Origin: Phenylobacterium sp. CCH9-H3
GTDB taxonomy: Bacteria; Pseudomonadota; Alphaproteobacteria; Caulobacterales; Caulobacteraceae
Assembly (NCBI RefSeq): GCF_001557235.1
Contig: NZ_LSJI01000230.1
Coordinates: 1 to 64,000 of the forward strand
Reading direction: 5' to 3'
DNA: 64,000 nucleotides
In this document: in pieces, positions 10,660 to 20,708 of the stretch
Numbering within the stretch: position 1 is the first letter of the stretch
How the letters are laid out: each line of letters opens with the position of its first letter
The notes under the pieces: generated by a model
What the model saw: only the letters and a program-made list of their open reading frames with translations
What the model was told of the DNA's origin: nothing
Database searches by the model: none
Position numbers and translations under genes: made by a program

Positions 10660-11580
10660 ATGGCGATGGCTGAACAGCGTAACGACAAACCGGGCCGTCC
10701 GCCGGCCGAACGGCGCCGAGGCTGGCTTTCGCGGATCGCGCCCGGCGTCCGCGGCTTCACCAAGAAGGACACGCCCGAGAACCTGTGGGTCAAGGACCCC
10801 GATACGGGCGAGATGCTGTATCGGCCCGACCTCGAGGCCGCCATGTGGGTCACGCCGTCGGGCAACCACATGCGCATCGGCTCCAAGCTGCGCCTGGACT
10901 ACACGTTCGACGACGCCAAGTACGAGCGCATCGCGACGCCGATCGTGGCGGACGATCCGCTGCAGTTCCCGGACGACAAGCCCTACCCCGAGCGCCTGAA
11001 GGCCGCCCGCAAGGCCACCGGCGAGCAGGATTCCATGGCCGTCGGCTACGGCCACATCCTGGGTCAGCCGGCCGTGGTGATCGTCCAGGACTTCGCCTTC
11101 ATGGGCGGCTCTCTCGGCATGGCCGCGGGCGAGACGTTCGTGGTGGCGGCCAAGGAGGCCGTGAAGCGCGAGGTTCCCCTGGTGATCTTCACCGCCTCGG
11201 GCGGCGCGCGGATGCAGGAGGGGACGCTGTCCCTGATGCAGATGGCCCGCACCACCCTGGCGCTGAACGAGGTGAAGAGCGCCGGCCTGCCCTACATCGT
11301 GGTGCTGACCGACCCGACCACGGGCGGCGTCACCGCCTCCTACGCCATGCTGGGCGACATCCACCTGGCCGAACCCAACGCCACCATCGGCTTCTCGGGA
11401 CGGCGCGTGATCGAGCAGACCATCCGCGAAACCCTGCCGCCCGGATTCCAGCGCTCGGAGTTCCTGATGGAGCGCGGAATGGTCGATCAGGTGGTGAAGC
11501 GCGCCGATCTTCCGGAAAAGCTGAGTTCCATCCTGAAGACCCTTATGATGGGGCGTGAGCGCCTTTCCTCCGCCGCCTGA
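10660..11580 (+). CDS. accD: Acetyl-CoA carboxylase carboxyltransferase subunit beta
   Basis: This 306-aa subunit forms the carboxyltransferase with AccA for malonyl-CoA synthesis. The crotonase core is intact: AVVIVQDFAFMGGSLGMAAGE, TASGGARMQEG, TDPTTGGVTASYAMLGD and GFSGRRVIEQTI. The N-terminal zinc ribbon, normally two CxxC pairs, is degenerate: the first site reads VKDPDTGEM and the second WVTPSGNHM, so no zinc cysteine remains. Partial loss of this ribbon is known in alphaproteobacteria; here it is complete. ATG 10660 follows trpA by 5 nt. Confidence 0.95.
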   Translation: MAMAEQRNDKPGRPPAERRRGWLSRIAPGVRGFTKKDTPENLWVKDPDTGEMLYRPDLEAAMWVTPSGNHMRIGSKLRLDYTFDDAKYERIATPIVADDPLQFPDDKPYPERLKAARKATGEQDSMAVGYGHILGQPAVVIVQDFAFMGGSLGMAAGETFVVAAKEAVKREVPLVIFTASGGARMQEGTLSLMQMARTTLALNEVKSAGLPYIVVLTDPTTGGVTASYAMLGDIHLAEPNATIGFSGRRVIEQTIRETLPPGFQRSEFLMERGMVDQVVKRADLPEKLSSILKTLMMGRERLSSAA

Positions 11581-12916
11581 GCTGACCAACTTCGACCCAG
11601 GTCATGACCCGATCCGCGCCTCCGACGCGGTGATCCAGCGGCTGCGCGCCAACCACCCGACGCTGATCGATCTGTCGACCGGCCGGGTCGAGCGGCTCCT
11701 GGCGGCCGTGGGTGACCCGCACCGCAAGCTGCCGCCGGTGATCCATGTGGCCGGCACCAACGGCAAGGGCTCGACGGTCGCCTACCTGCGCGCCATCGCC
11801 GAGGCCGCGGGCCTGCGGGTCCATGCCCTGACCTCGCCGCACCTGGTGCGGTTCGCCGAGCGGATCCGCCTCGCCGGCAGGCTGATCACCGACGCCCAGC
11901 TCACCGACCTCACCGACCGGCTGGAGGCCGCCAACGCCGGCGAGCCGATCAGCTTCTTCGAGATCACCACGGTGCTCGCGCTCCTGGCCTTCGCCGAGAC
12001 GCCGGCCGACCTCTGCATCGTCGAGGTCGGGCTGGGCGGGCGGTTCGACGCCACCAACGTCTTCGACGCCCCGGCGGTCAGCGTCATCACCCCCGTCGAC
12101 TACGACCACCTGGAGATGCTGGGCCCGGGCCTGCCCAAGATCGCCTGGGAAAAAGCCGGGATCATCAAGCACGGCCGCCCGGTGGTGGTCGCCCGCCAGC
12201 CGGACGAGGCGCTGGAGATGATCGAGCGCGAGGCTGACGACCGCATGGCCCCTATGCTGCTGATGGGCCGCGATTTCGACGCCTGGGAGGAGCGCGGCCG
12301 CCTGCTGGTGCAGATGCCCGAACGGCTCCTGGACCTGCCGGCGCCCAGCCTGTTCGGCGGCTACCAGTTCGCCAACGCGGGCCTGGCCGTCGCCGCGGCC
12401 CTGACCTTCGACCGCGAGCTCAGCGACGAGGACCTGGGACGGGGCCTGACCTCGACCGTCTGGCCGGCCCGCATGCAGCGCCTGACCGCCGGCCCGCTGG
12501 CCGAGCTGGCGAGGGCGCGCGGGGCGGATCTCTGGCTGGACGGCGGCCACAACCCCCACGCGGGCCGGGCCCTGGCCGAGGCGGCGAGCCGGCTGATCGA
12601 CCGCGACCCGCGGCCCCTGGTGCTGGTGACCGGCATGTTCGCCCGCAAGGACGCCGAAGGCTTCTTCCGGCCCTTCGCCGAGATGCGGCCCCGGGTGATC
12701 GTCACCGGCTTCGACAGCCCCATCGCCGCCACGACAGACGACCTGGTCGAGGCCGGCGTGCGGGCGGGCCTGGCGCCTGAGACCTCAGCCAACGTCTCCG
12801 ACGCGGTCGCCCGGGCCCTGGAAACCGACGGCCCCGCCCCCCACGTCCTGATCTGCGGCGGGTTGCATTTCGCCGGCGAGGTCCTGGCCATGAGCCCCGA
12901 GACCTGGCCGACCTAG
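11555..12916 (+). CDS. folC: Bifunctional dihydrofolate synthase/folylpolyglutamate synthase
   Basis: A 453-aa Mur-ligase-like ATP-dependent enzyme that adds glutamate to dihydropteroate and to folates. Walker A is VAGTNGKGSTVAYL (about residues 65-78), with SPHLVRFAERI and VGLGGRFDATN following. The C-terminal domain contains the DGGHNPHA motif. GTG 11555 lies inside the end of accD (26-nt overlap), which implies coupled translation. Confidence 0.96.
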   Translation: MSAFPPPPELTNFDPGHDPIRASDAVIQRLRANHPTLIDLSTGRVERLLAAVGDPHRKLPPVIHVAGTNGKGSTVAYLRAIAEAAGLRVHALTSPHLVRFAERIRLAGRLITDAQLTDLTDRLEAANAGEPISFFEITTVLALLAFAETPADLCIVEVGLGGRFDATNVFDAPAVSVITPVDYDHLEMLGPGLPKIAWEKAGIIKHGRPVVVARQPDEALEMIEREADDRMAPMLLMGRDFDAWEERGRLLVQMPERLLDLPAPSLFGGYQFANAGLAVAAALTFDRELSDEDLGRGLTSTVWPARMQRLTAGPLAELARARGADLWLDGGHNPHAGRALAEAASRLIDRDPRPLVLVTGMFARKDAEGFFRPFAEMRPRVIVTGFDSPIAATTDDLVEAGVRAGLAPETSANVSDAVARALETDGPAPHVLICGGLHFAGEVLAMSPETWPT

Positions 12917-12930
12917 AGAGGTTTTCTTCG

Positions 12931-13137
12931 ATGTTCGGAAAGCGCACCTGGCGCCTGGCGCTGCCGATCCCGTGGCTGGTCACCCTGGCCGTGGCCCTGG
13001 TGGTGCTGTTCGCGCTCACCAGCATCTACGGGCCAACGTCCACCGTGTTGATCGGCTGGCTCATCGGCTGGCTGATCGTCAGCCGGATCGTGAACTACAT
13101 CGTCAGCCGCCGCCGGCCGAAGCGCAGCGGCGACTGA
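12931..13137 (+). CDS. Small two-helix membrane protein
   Basis: A 68-aa hypothetical protein. A basic N-terminus (MFGKRTWRL) leads into two hydrophobic segments (about 12-29 and 38-52), and it ends in a very basic RRRPKRSGD tail, so both ends are probably cytoplasmic. It starts 14 nt after folC, with AGAGAGG upstream, and converges on trxA. No family is recognised; spacing suggests it is the last gene of the trp-acc-fol operon. Confidence 0.65.
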   Translation: MFGKRTWRLALPIPWLVTLAVALVVLFALTSIYGPTSTVLIGWLIGWLIVSRIVNYIVSRRRPKRSGD

Positions 13138-13151
13138 CGAGAACAGTCAAA

Positions 13152-13481
13152 TCAGGCCGCGACGCCGGCCTCGGCCAGCCACTCGAGGATCTTCTGCTTG
13201 GGCATGGCGCCGACCTTCATCGAGGCCATCTGGCCGCCCTTGAACAGCATCATGGTGGGGATGCCGCGGACGCCATAGCGCGAGGGGGTGGTCGGGCTCT
13301 GCTCGATATCCAGCTTGGCGATGGTCACCTTGCCGGCCAGCTCTTCCGAGAGCTGCTCCAGGGCGGGGGCGATCTGCTTGCAGGGGCCGCACCATTCGGC
13401 CCAGAAGTCGACCAGCACGGGGGTTTCGGACCCCAGGACGTCGGTCTGGAAGGTGTCGTCGGTGACCTTCACGGTGCTCAT
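13152..13481 (-). CDS. trxA: Thioredoxin
   Basis: A 109-aa cytoplasmic disulfide reductase. The active site WCGPCK is at residues 30-35 and the cis-proline segment ([10 protein letters not shown]) is intact. The frame is open further upstream, but ATG 13481 begins the standard family N-terminus and is preceded by TAGGAG. It lies 77 nt downstream of addA on the same strand. Confidence 0.97.
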   Translation of the reverse strand: MSTVKVTDDTFQTDVLGSETPVLVDFWAEWCGPCKQIAPALEQLSEELAGKVTIAKLDIEQSPTTPSRYGVRGIPTMMLFKGGQMASMKVGAMPKQKILEWLAEAGVAA

Positions 13482-13558
13482 CTTAAAACTCCTATGCCGC
13501 GGTGGAATGCGCCGCCACGGCCTCTCGATCCGCGATGTAGGCGGCCCCTGACCCTGTA

Positions 13559-16500
13559 TCAACCGTCACGGCGGAGCTCGGCAAGCGTTTGGATCACCAG
13601 CTTTTCTGGAACCGGCATCAGCTTCGGGCCGTCGGTCCACACGATGGCGGCCTCGATGCGCCGGCCCGGGAAGATGTCGGCCAGCACCGCCGAATAGAGC
13701 GCCATCTGGCGCAGGTAGGCCGGTTCGGCCGCTTCGATGACGTCGGGCGAGGGGCGGTTGGTCTTGAAGTCCACCACCAGCACCCGCTCGGGCAGGACGA
13801 CGAGGCGGTCGATCCGGCCAGAAATCCTGAGGCCCGGCGGGAGGGCCGCCGCGGTCCCGGCCACGGCGATCTCCCCGCGCGAGCCGGGCCCGAACACCTC
13901 GGCGAACCGGGCGTCGTTCAGCACCGACAGGGCCGCGTCCGCCATCTCGGCGCGCTGGCCGTCGGTGAGGTCGGTCTCCCGCGCCAGCAAGGCTGCGGCC
14001 CCCGCCGCCCGCTCGGCCGGCGGCAGGTCGGGCAGCAGCTGCAGCAGGCGGTGGATCAGGTCGCCCCGCCGGAACCGCCCCAGCCCCTGCGCGGCCGCCA
14101 GCGGCGAGGGCGCGGGCACGGCGGCGCCCTCGCCCAGGTCCGACGGCGAGGCGTAGCGGGCAAAGGCCTCCGGCGCGGCCATGGCGGCGGCCCAGGCGGG
14201 GAGCGGTGAGGTTTCCACCGCGGCGGCCGCACGGCCCCCGAGCGGCCGCGGGTCGGCGCCATAGCGGTCGAAGGTCAGGTCGCCGGACTGCGCCGTCCGC
14301 ACGCCCTCGGCGACGTCGGCGTGGGCCAGGGCGTCGCGGATCGCGCCCCACCAGCCGCGCAGCTTGGCCTGGTCGGTCCGCTCGGCCACCCGGCCGCACA
14401 GCACCAGCCGGTCGCGGGCGCGGGTCAGGGCCACGTACAGCAGCCGATACGCCTCCGCCTCCTCCCGCGCCGCCCGCTGCTCCCGTGCGCCCGCCGTCGC
14501 CGCGCAGTCCCGGGCCGACGACGCGCACCAGAGGAAGCCGTCCGCCCCGTCGTGCCGCACCCGCAGCAGCGGCGAGCCGCGGGCGGTCTGGGTCAGGGTG
14601 GTCTCGGGCAGGAAGACGATCGGCGCCTCCAGGCCTTTGGCCCCGTGCGCGGTCATGACCCGCACCTCCTGCCGCTCGGCCTCCATCTCCCGCTTCACGG
14701 TGATGTCCAGGCCGGCCAGTTCGGCGGCGAGGCTTTCCAGGTCGTGGACCCCGCGCGCCTCGGCGGCCAGAACCTGGTTCAGGAACTCGTCCAGGGCGTC
14801 CTCCGCCTCCGCCCCCAGCCGCCGCAGCAGCCGCTGGCGCATGGAGCGGCCCTCAGCGTCGATGTAGCCCAGCAGCCGCGCATAGAGCTCGAACGGCTGT
14901 CGCACCCTGGCCTCGACGAGGGCGTGGGTGAGGAAGGCGCAGGCCTCGCCCCAGTCCGACTGTTCGCCCGCCCGCCGCTGCAGCCGGTCCCACAGCGGCT
15001 CCTTCCCCCGCCCGTGGGCCAGCGCATAGAGGCTGTCGTCGCCCAGGCCGCAGAACGGGCTCTTCAGCAGCGCCGCCAGGGTCAGCTCGTCGCCCGGGAA
15101 CAGCAGGAACCTGGCCAGGGCTGTCAGGTCGTCGAACACGATGTGCTCGCTGAGCGCCAGCCGGTCCGCCCCCGCCACCGGGATCCCCGCATGCTTCAGC
15201 GCCCGCAGGATCTCCTCGAACAGGGCCCGGCGGCGGCGCACCAGGATCAGCACGTCCCCCGCATGCGCCGGGCGCTCGCCCTTCAGGTCCTTGTCGTAGA
15301 CCGCGTCCCCGCGGGCGATCAGGGCGCCGATCTCGGTGGCGATCCGCCGGGCCAGGCGGCGGTTGGCGCTGTCCTCGGGCTCGGCGTCCAGCGGCGCGTC
15401 CCAGGCCTCCCGCTCCTCGCCCTTGCGGTCCACCTCCAGCGGCCAGACGTCGACGCAGCCGAGGTCCCGGCGCGTCGGCTCGTGCTTGACCTCCTCGGGC
15501 GTTTCCCGCGGCTGGATCGCCTTCGATAGCTCCGGCGGCGAGAACACCGCGTCCACGAACGACAGCACCTGCGGCGTCGACCGCCAGGAGGTCAGAAGGT
15601 CCACCCGTTCGAACCGATAGCCCGCGCCCACCGCCCGGTCCCGGTGGAACTCGAACTTGCGCAGCAGCAGCTCGGGCTGCGCCCCCTGGAACGAATAGAT
15701 CGACTGCTTCTCGTCGCCCACGACGAACAGCCGCCGCTGCCGGCTCTCGCCCTGCACGCCCGCGCCGGCGAAGAACTCCTCGGACAGGGCGTCGACGATC
15801 GTCCACTGGTCCGGCGCCGTGTCCTGGGCCTCGTCCACCAGGATGTGGTCGATCCCGCCGTCCAGTTTGTAGAGCACCCAGGCCGCCGCCGGCCGGTCGC
15901 GCAGCAGGTGGCAGGCCTTCTCGATCAGGTCGGCGAAGTCGAGCGCGCCGGCGGCCCGCTTCTCCGCCTTGTAGGCCTCGAGGTAGGCGTAGGCGAGCAC
16001 CAGCACATGGACGGTGTCGGCGGCGATCTGGGCCGAGCGCCGGCGCTGCCGGGCCTCGTGCAGCCGCGCCTGTTCGGACAGGAGCCGCACCCGCAGCCCC
16101 TCGTGCGCCTTCAGACCGCTGGTCTTCCCGACCCATTTGACCGCATCGCCCTCGCCCCGCTCGGTGAAGAGCACGGCCAGCGCCTGGTCGAAGGTCGCCG
16201 CCGGGTCGTCGGCCACGGCGGCCATCTGCGCGGCGCACTTCTGGTCGGTCACCCCGCCCAGCCGCAGCACTTCGGCCGCGCCGCGCCACAGCTCCCGGTC
16301 CATCCGCAACATGGCCTCGGCCGCCAGGGCCTCCGGGTCGGAGCCACGCGGCACGTCCACCGCCCGCCAGACCCAGCCGACGGCGCCGTCGAACCCGCCC
16401 TGGCCGTCGAAGAAGCTCTGCAGCGCCGCGCGCCGCGCCTCGAAGTCGGCGAACATGGCGTGGAAGCTCTGGAAGTCGAGCTGCACCGACATGGCGGCAT

Positions 16501-17029
16501 AGGCGTCCCCCAACGGCCCGCCCTTCATCGACATCTCGGCCACCAGCTTGCGCGCCGCCTGGGCCACCGCCGCCGAGGCCGCATCGTCCATCACCCGGAA
16601 ACCGGGCGAGATCCCCGCCTCCAGCGGAAAGCGCCGCAACAGCTTCTCGCAGAAGGCGTGGATAGTCTGGATCTTCAGCCCGCCCGGCGTCTCCAGGGCC
16701 CGGGCGAACAGGCTGCGGGCGCGGGACAGGTCGTCGAACGGGCGATCCTGCAGGGCCGCGAGCTTCCCGGCGAGCTCGGCGTCCGGCAGCACGGACCAGT
16801 CGCCCAGCACCTGGAACAGGCGCCGCTGCATCTCGGCCGCCGCGGCCTTGGTGTAGGTGACGCAGAGAATGGTCTCGGGCTCGGCGCCCGCCAGCAGCAG
16901 GCGCGCCACCCGGTCGATCAGGGTCTTGGTCTTCCCCGAGCCGGCGTTGGCGGTCACGAACGCCGACAGGCCGGGGTCGGCGGCCAGCTTCTGCGGATCG
17001 ACGGCGCGGTCCTTCAGGTCGAGGCTCAT
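13559..17029 (-). CDS. addA: Helicase-nuclease AddA subunit
   Basis: A 1156-aa UvrD/RecB-type subunit of AddAB, which processes double-strand breaks for recombination. Walker A ([14 protein letters not shown]) is near residue 30 and the Walker B/DEXX box is [11 protein letters not shown]. Helicase motifs continue through [15 protein letters not shown] and [12 protein letters not shown]. The C-terminal RecB-family nuclease carries [10 protein letters not shown]. The ATG overlaps the addB stop by 4 nt (ATGA), so the two subunits are coupled. Confidence 0.95.
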   Translation of the reverse strand: MSLDLKDRAVDPQKLAADPGLSAFVTANAGSGKTKTLIDRVARLLLAGAEPETILCVTYTKAAAAEMQRRLFQVLGDWSVLPDAELAGKLAALQDRPFDDLSRARSLFARALETPGGLKIQTIHAFCEKLLRRFPLEAGISPGFRVMDDAASAAVAQAARKLVAEMSMKGGPLGDAYAAMSVQLDFQSFHAMFADFEARRAALQSFFDGQGGFDGAVGWVWRAVDVPRGSDPEALAAEAMLRMDRELWRGAAEVLRLGGVTDQKCAAQMAAVADDPAATFDQALAVLFTERGEGDAVKWVGKTSGLKAHEGLRVRLLSEQARLHEARQRRRSAQIAADTVHVLVLAYAYLEAYKAEKRAAGALDFADLIEKACHLLRDRPAAAWVLYKLDGGIDHILVDEAQDTAPDQWTIVDALSEEFFAGAGVQGESRQRRLFVVGDEKQSIYSFQGAQPELLLRKFEFHRDRAVGAGYRFERVDLLTSWRSTPQVLSFVDAVFSPPELSKAIQPRETPEEVKHEPTRRDLGCVDVWPLEVDRKGEEREAWDAPLDAEPEDSANRRLARRIATEIGALIARGDAVYDKDLKGERPAHAGDVLILVRRRRALFEEILRALKHAGIPVAGADRLALSEHIVFDDLTALARFLLFPGDELTLAALLKSPFCGLGDDSLYALAHGRGKEPLWDRLQRRAGEQSDWGEACAFLTHALVEARVRQPFELYARLLGYIDAEGRSMRQRLLRRLGAEAEDALDEFLNQVLAAEARGVHDLESLAAELAGLDITVKREMEAERQEVRVMTAHGAKGLEAPIVFLPETTLTQTARGSPLLRVRHDGADGFLWCASSARDCAATAGAREQRAAREEAEAYRLLYVALTRARDRLVLCGRVAERTDQAKLRGWWGAIRDALAHADVAEGVRTAQSGDLTFDRYGADPRPLGGRAAAAVETSPLPAWAAAMAAPEAFARYASPSDLGEGAAVPAPSPLAAAQGLGRFRRGDLIHRLLQLLPDLPPAERAAGAAALLARETDLTDGQRAEMADAALSVLNDARFAEVFGPGSRGEIAVAGTAAALPPGLRISGRIDRLVVLPERVLVVDFKTNRPSPDVIEAAEPAYLRQMALYSAVLADIFPGRRIEAAIVWTDGPKLMPVPEKLVIQTLAELRRDG

Positions 17030-19980
17030 TCCTCGCCCTCCTCGCCGCTGGTGGACCATTCGAACACCCGCGCCAGGTGGTCGTAGTCGCTCATCCGCGC
17101 CTTCACGAACTGGGGCGCCACGCGGGAGAGGTAGGGCTGGGCCGGGTCGTCGAAGCGGCCGACCAGTTTGTGCAGCCCCTCCAGGGCCCGGGCCGCGGCC
17201 TCGGCGCTCTCGTCCCCCGCTGCGGCGCGGGTCTCGACCTTTCCGGCGGGCTTGCGGCCGGTGATCTCCAGATAGGTCAGGTCGCCGGGCTTCAGCGGGC
17301 CGAGGTCCGGGAAGCCGCCCGCCTCCAGGATCGCCGCCGTCAGGGTGAGCTGGGGCGAGAAGCCGGTCTGCACCTCCTTCTTCGACGGCGCCTTGCCGGT
17401 CTTGTAGTCCAGGATGTGGCCATGGCCGTCGGCGGTGACCTCGATCCGGTCGGCGCGGGCGGTGACCTTGAACGGCCCGGCCGGCGCCTGGATGGTCCGC
17501 TCCCCCTTCAGCTCGACGGTGATCTGCCGGCCGTCCCGCCGCTCCCGCTCCAGGTCGGCGACCCAGGCGGCGGCCTCGGCCGCCAGGGCGGCCTCGCGGG
17601 CCATGGCCTCGTGCGGCAGCCCGGCCTTCAGCAGTTCTTCCAGGTAGAGCGCCTGGAACGTCGCCGCCGCGTCGGCGGGCAGCTCGCCCGGATAGGTTTC
17701 GGCGAAGCGCTCGAAGGCCGCGTGGATCGCCGTCCCCCGGGCGCGGGCGTCGGCCTGTTCGTCCGGCCGGTCCAGCGGATAGAGCCGCAGGATGTCGCGC
17801 GCCCAGACGGCGTACGGATCTCGCGTCAGGCTCTCCACCCGGGTGACCGCCAGTTCGCGGGGGCGATGCGCCACGGGCGGAACGGGCGCCGGCCGTTTCA
17901 CCGGGTCGTAGCCGCCGGGCGCGTCCAGGGCCCGCGCCCAGGCCAGCACCTCGGTATGACCGGGTATGGCCAGCCCGGCGCCGCGCGCCAGGGTCTCCAG
18001 CCGCCACAGCCACCGCGACTTGACTGCGGGCGCGCCCTCCCGGCGCTCGGTGTGCAGCAGGATCACCTCGGGCGCGCAGGCGGCCTGCGCGAAGTCGTGG
18101 GCCGCCAGGCCGATCCGCCGCTCGGGCGAGGGCAGGCCCAGCATCTCCCGCATAGGTCGCGACAGGAACGGATCCAGCGGCGCGCCGCCGGGCCACACGC
18201 CTTCCTCAAGGCCCGCCACCACCAGCCGGTCCGCGCGCACCAGCCGGGCCTCAATGGCGCCCAGGATGCGCAGGCGCGGATGGGTGGCCCCGCCGCTGCG
18301 CACCGTCTCGCCGTCCATCAGCCGCTGCAGCAGGTCCGCGAACTGGCGCGGCGTGACCCGGGGCAGGGCGTCCCCCTCGCGCACCAGGGCGCCCAGCAGC
18401 CGCGCCATGGCCTCGCCGCCGTGCCCGGCCCAGAGCTCGCCCGTGCTCCCCGCCTCGTCCGCGGCCAGGGCTTCCATCGCCTCCACGGTGCGCCGGGCGG
18501 CCAGGGCGGGGCTCTCGGCGTCGTCGTCCCACGCCAGGCCCGCCACGACGGCCTGCAGGCGCGCCGCGAGCGGCGCGGCGTTCCCGGCCTTGGCCCTCAG
18601 CTCGTCCCAGTCCCGCGCCCGTGGCCCACGCAGCGCGGCGCGCTCCAGGGCCGCGCTGTCGCCCAGCCGGGTGAACGGGTGCTTCAGCAGGCCCAGCAAG
18701 GTGACCGGATCCGTCGGGTCCACCGCGGCCCGGGCTGCCAGTGCGGCCAGCACGCCGCAGCGGCTTCCCGCCAGGCTCTCGCCTGCCGAGGAGTCCGGGA
18801 CCACGCCCCAGCGCGCCAGGCGGGCGGTCACCCGCCGCGCCAGCACCTGGTCCGGGGTGACCAGCGCCGCCGTCCGCCCGGGCGTCTCCAGCGCCTCGCG
18901 CAGCAGGAGCGCGGTGGCGGTGGCCGCCTCCTCCTCGGTCCGGGCGTTGACCAGCGACAGGCCCGCGAGGCCTTCGGCGATGGCGTCGGGATGCTCGGCC
19001 CTCAGGCCCGCGATCACCGCCAGCCAGTCGGCGGTCTCCTCGGCCGGACGCAGCGCCTCGTTGACGATCCGGCGCCGCCAGCGTCCGGCGCTCTCGGCGC
19101 GGATCGAGGCCGGCCACAGCGAGACGTCGCGCTTGCCGACCCGGGCCTCGTCCAGCAGGCGCTTCAGCGCGCCCTGGGGATGCTGCACGTCCACCTTGGC
19201 CCAGGCCTTGTCGGCGAGGTCCTGATCCAGGCCCGGCAGCACCACGGCCCCCCTCGGCGCGGCGGCCACGGCGATCATGAGGGCGCGGGTCGCGGGCGCG
19301 GTGCCAGTGGAGCCGGCCGCCACCAGCACGCCCTTCGGCGGCGACTGCGTCCAGACCTCGGCGAGGCGGCGCAGCAGGCGCACGCGCCGCTCGCTCACGT
19401 CGGCCACGCCCAGGGCCCGCAGGCGTTCGGGCCACAGCGCCAGCGCCTTCTCCAGGAAGGTGCGGGAGACCTCCCAGTGCTCGGCCAGTTCCGCGCCCAC
19501 TAGGCTGGCCAGGCGGTCGCCGACATCGACCTCCTCGATCTGCAGACCGTCCAGGAAGCCCCCCAGGGCGTCGGCCAGCTCCAGGGCCGCACCGGCGCTG
19601 ACCAGGCCCCCCGGAATGTGCTCCGAGAGCTCCGAGACCAGCCGGGTGAGCTCGAAACGCCGGCGCAGCGGGTCGATCGCCGCGGGCAGGTCCAGCGCCA
19701 GATCCCCCGGCTCGAAGGGCGGCTCGCCGGCCTCCAGGTCGCCCAGGGGCCGCATCTGCGGCGGCAGCACGGCCTGGCCGCCCGAGGCCTTGATGAAGGC
19801 GTCGGCGAGCGCGCGGGCCCCGCGGCGGGTCGGGGTGAGGACCACCGCGTCGGCCAGGGCCTCCGGCCCCCGCGGCGCCAGCGCGTCGTAGAGGCCCTGC
19901 GCCAGGTCTTCCGCGAACGGCCGGTGCGCCGGGATGTTGAACCAGCGCGAGCCCGACTGCTCGAAGAAGGCCGCGGTCAT
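17026..19980 (-). CDS. addB: Double-strand break repair protein AddB
   Basis: A 984-aa partner of AddA. The N-terminal inactivated helicase-like half lacks a good Walker A (VVLTPTRRGARAL at the expected place). The C-terminal nuclease motif HILDYKTGKAPS is intact. Both subunits thus retain nuclease sites, as in other alphaproteobacterial AddAB. ATG 19980 overlaps the stop of the upstream nucleotidyltransferase by 4 nt. Confidence 0.93.
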   Translation of the reverse strand: MTAAFFEQSGSRWFNIPAHRPFAEDLAQGLYDALAPRGPEALADAVVLTPTRRGARALADAFIKASGGQAVLPPQMRPLGDLEAGEPPFEPGDLALDLPAAIDPLRRRFELTRLVSELSEHIPGGLVSAGAALELADALGGFLDGLQIEEVDVGDRLASLVGAELAEHWEVSRTFLEKALALWPERLRALGVADVSERRVRLLRRLAEVWTQSPPKGVLVAAGSTGTAPATRALMIAVAAAPRGAVVLPGLDQDLADKAWAKVDVQHPQGALKRLLDEARVGKRDVSLWPASIRAESAGRWRRRIVNEALRPAEETADWLAVIAGLRAEHPDAIAEGLAGLSLVNARTEEEAATATALLLREALETPGRTAALVTPDQVLARRVTARLARWGVVPDSSAGESLAGSRCGVLAALAARAAVDPTDPVTLLGLLKHPFTRLGDSAALERAALRGPRARDWDELRAKAGNAAPLAARLQAVVAGLAWDDDAESPALAARRTVEAMEALAADEAGSTGELWAGHGGEAMARLLGALVREGDALPRVTPRQFADLLQRLMDGETVRSGGATHPRLRILGAIEARLVRADRLVVAGLEEGVWPGGAPLDPFLSRPMREMLGLPSPERRIGLAAHDFAQAACAPEVILLHTERREGAPAVKSRWLWRLETLARGAGLAIPGHTEVLAWARALDAPGGYDPVKRPAPVPPVAHRPRELAVTRVESLTRDPYAVWARDILRLYPLDRPDEQADARARGTAIHAAFERFAETYPGELPADAAATFQALYLEELLKAGLPHEAMAREAALAAEAAAWVADLERERRDGRQITVELKGERTIQAPAGPFKVTARADRIEVTADGHGHILDYKTGKAPSKKEVQTGFSPQLTLTAAILEAGGFPDLGPLKPGDLTYLEITGRKPAGKVETRAAAGDESAEAAARALEGLHKLVGRFDDPAQPYLSRVAPQFVKARMSDYDHLARVFEWSTSGEEGEE

Positions 19981-20708
19981 GAGAGCGGGGCTTCGCCCAG
20001 GATCCGGGCTTCGGCCTGGTCGCGCGCCGCCGGGTCGCCCACGTGCATCCAGAAGGCGTCCATGGGCACGCCGTAGAGCCGGCCTTCCGCCTGCAGCCGA
20101 TGCCAGAGGGGGATGATGGAAAAGGCCGCGTCCGGCTGGTCGTCCAGAAGCTCGGGCTTGAGGATCGCGAAGCCGATGTTGGCGAACGGCGTGGGCGGCG
20201 CCGCCGCGGTCGAATGGGTCAGCCGCCCCGCCTCGTCGCGGAAGAAGCCCTGCGGGCCCTCGAAGCCGATCCCCTGGCCCCGTTTCACCAGCAGCAGCAG
20301 GATGTCCATGGCCGCCGGGTCCCACGCCTGCTTCAGCGTCTCCAGCGCCGGCGTGCGGCCCTCGATCCAGAGGCTGTCGATATTGGCGACGAAGATCGGC
20401 TCGCGGCCCAGCTTGTCCGCCGCATGCCGGATGCCGCCGCCGGAATCCAGCAGGGCGGCGCGCTCGTCGGAGATCAGGATCTCAAGGTCCCGGCGGCCCG
20501 CCAAGTGGGCTTCCATCTGGTCGGCGAAGTGGTGGACGTTCACCACCGCCCGCTCGACCCCCGCGTCGCGAAGCCGGTCCAGCACGTGGTCGATCAGCGC
20601 CTTGCCGGCCACCGGAACCAGGGCCTTGGGCATGGTGTCGGTCAGCGGGCGCATCCGGGTGCCCAGCCCCGCGGCCAGCACCATGGCGGTCTTCGGGCCC
20701 GGGCTCAT
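19977..20708 (-). CDS. murU: Nucleotidyltransferase, MurU-like (N-acetylmuramate 1-phosphate uridylyltransferase)
   Basis: A 243-aa sugar-1-phosphate nucleotidyltransferase. The N-terminal signature MVLAAGLGTRMRPLTDTMPKALVPVAGKALI and the metal-binding FVANIDSLW are visible. Partnered with an AmgK-like kinase and TsaE, it fits the anabolic peptidoglycan recycling route, converting MurNAc-1-P to UDP-MurNAc and bypassing de novo, fosfomycin-sensitive synthesis. Mannose-1-phosphate guanylyltransferase is the generic alternative. ATGA overlaps join it to both neighbours. Confidence 0.82.
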   Translation of the reverse strand: MSPGPKTAMVLAAGLGTRMRPLTDTMPKALVPVAGKALIDHVLDRLRDAGVERAVVNVHHFADQMEAHLAGRRDLEILISDERAALLDSGGGIRHAADKLGREPIFVANIDSLWIEGRTPALETLKQAWDPAAMDILLLLVKRGQGIGFEGPQGFFRDEAGRLTHSTAAAPPTPFANIGFAILKPELLDDQPDAAFSIIPLWHRLQAEGRLYGVPMDAFWMHVGDPAARDQAEARILGEAPLS

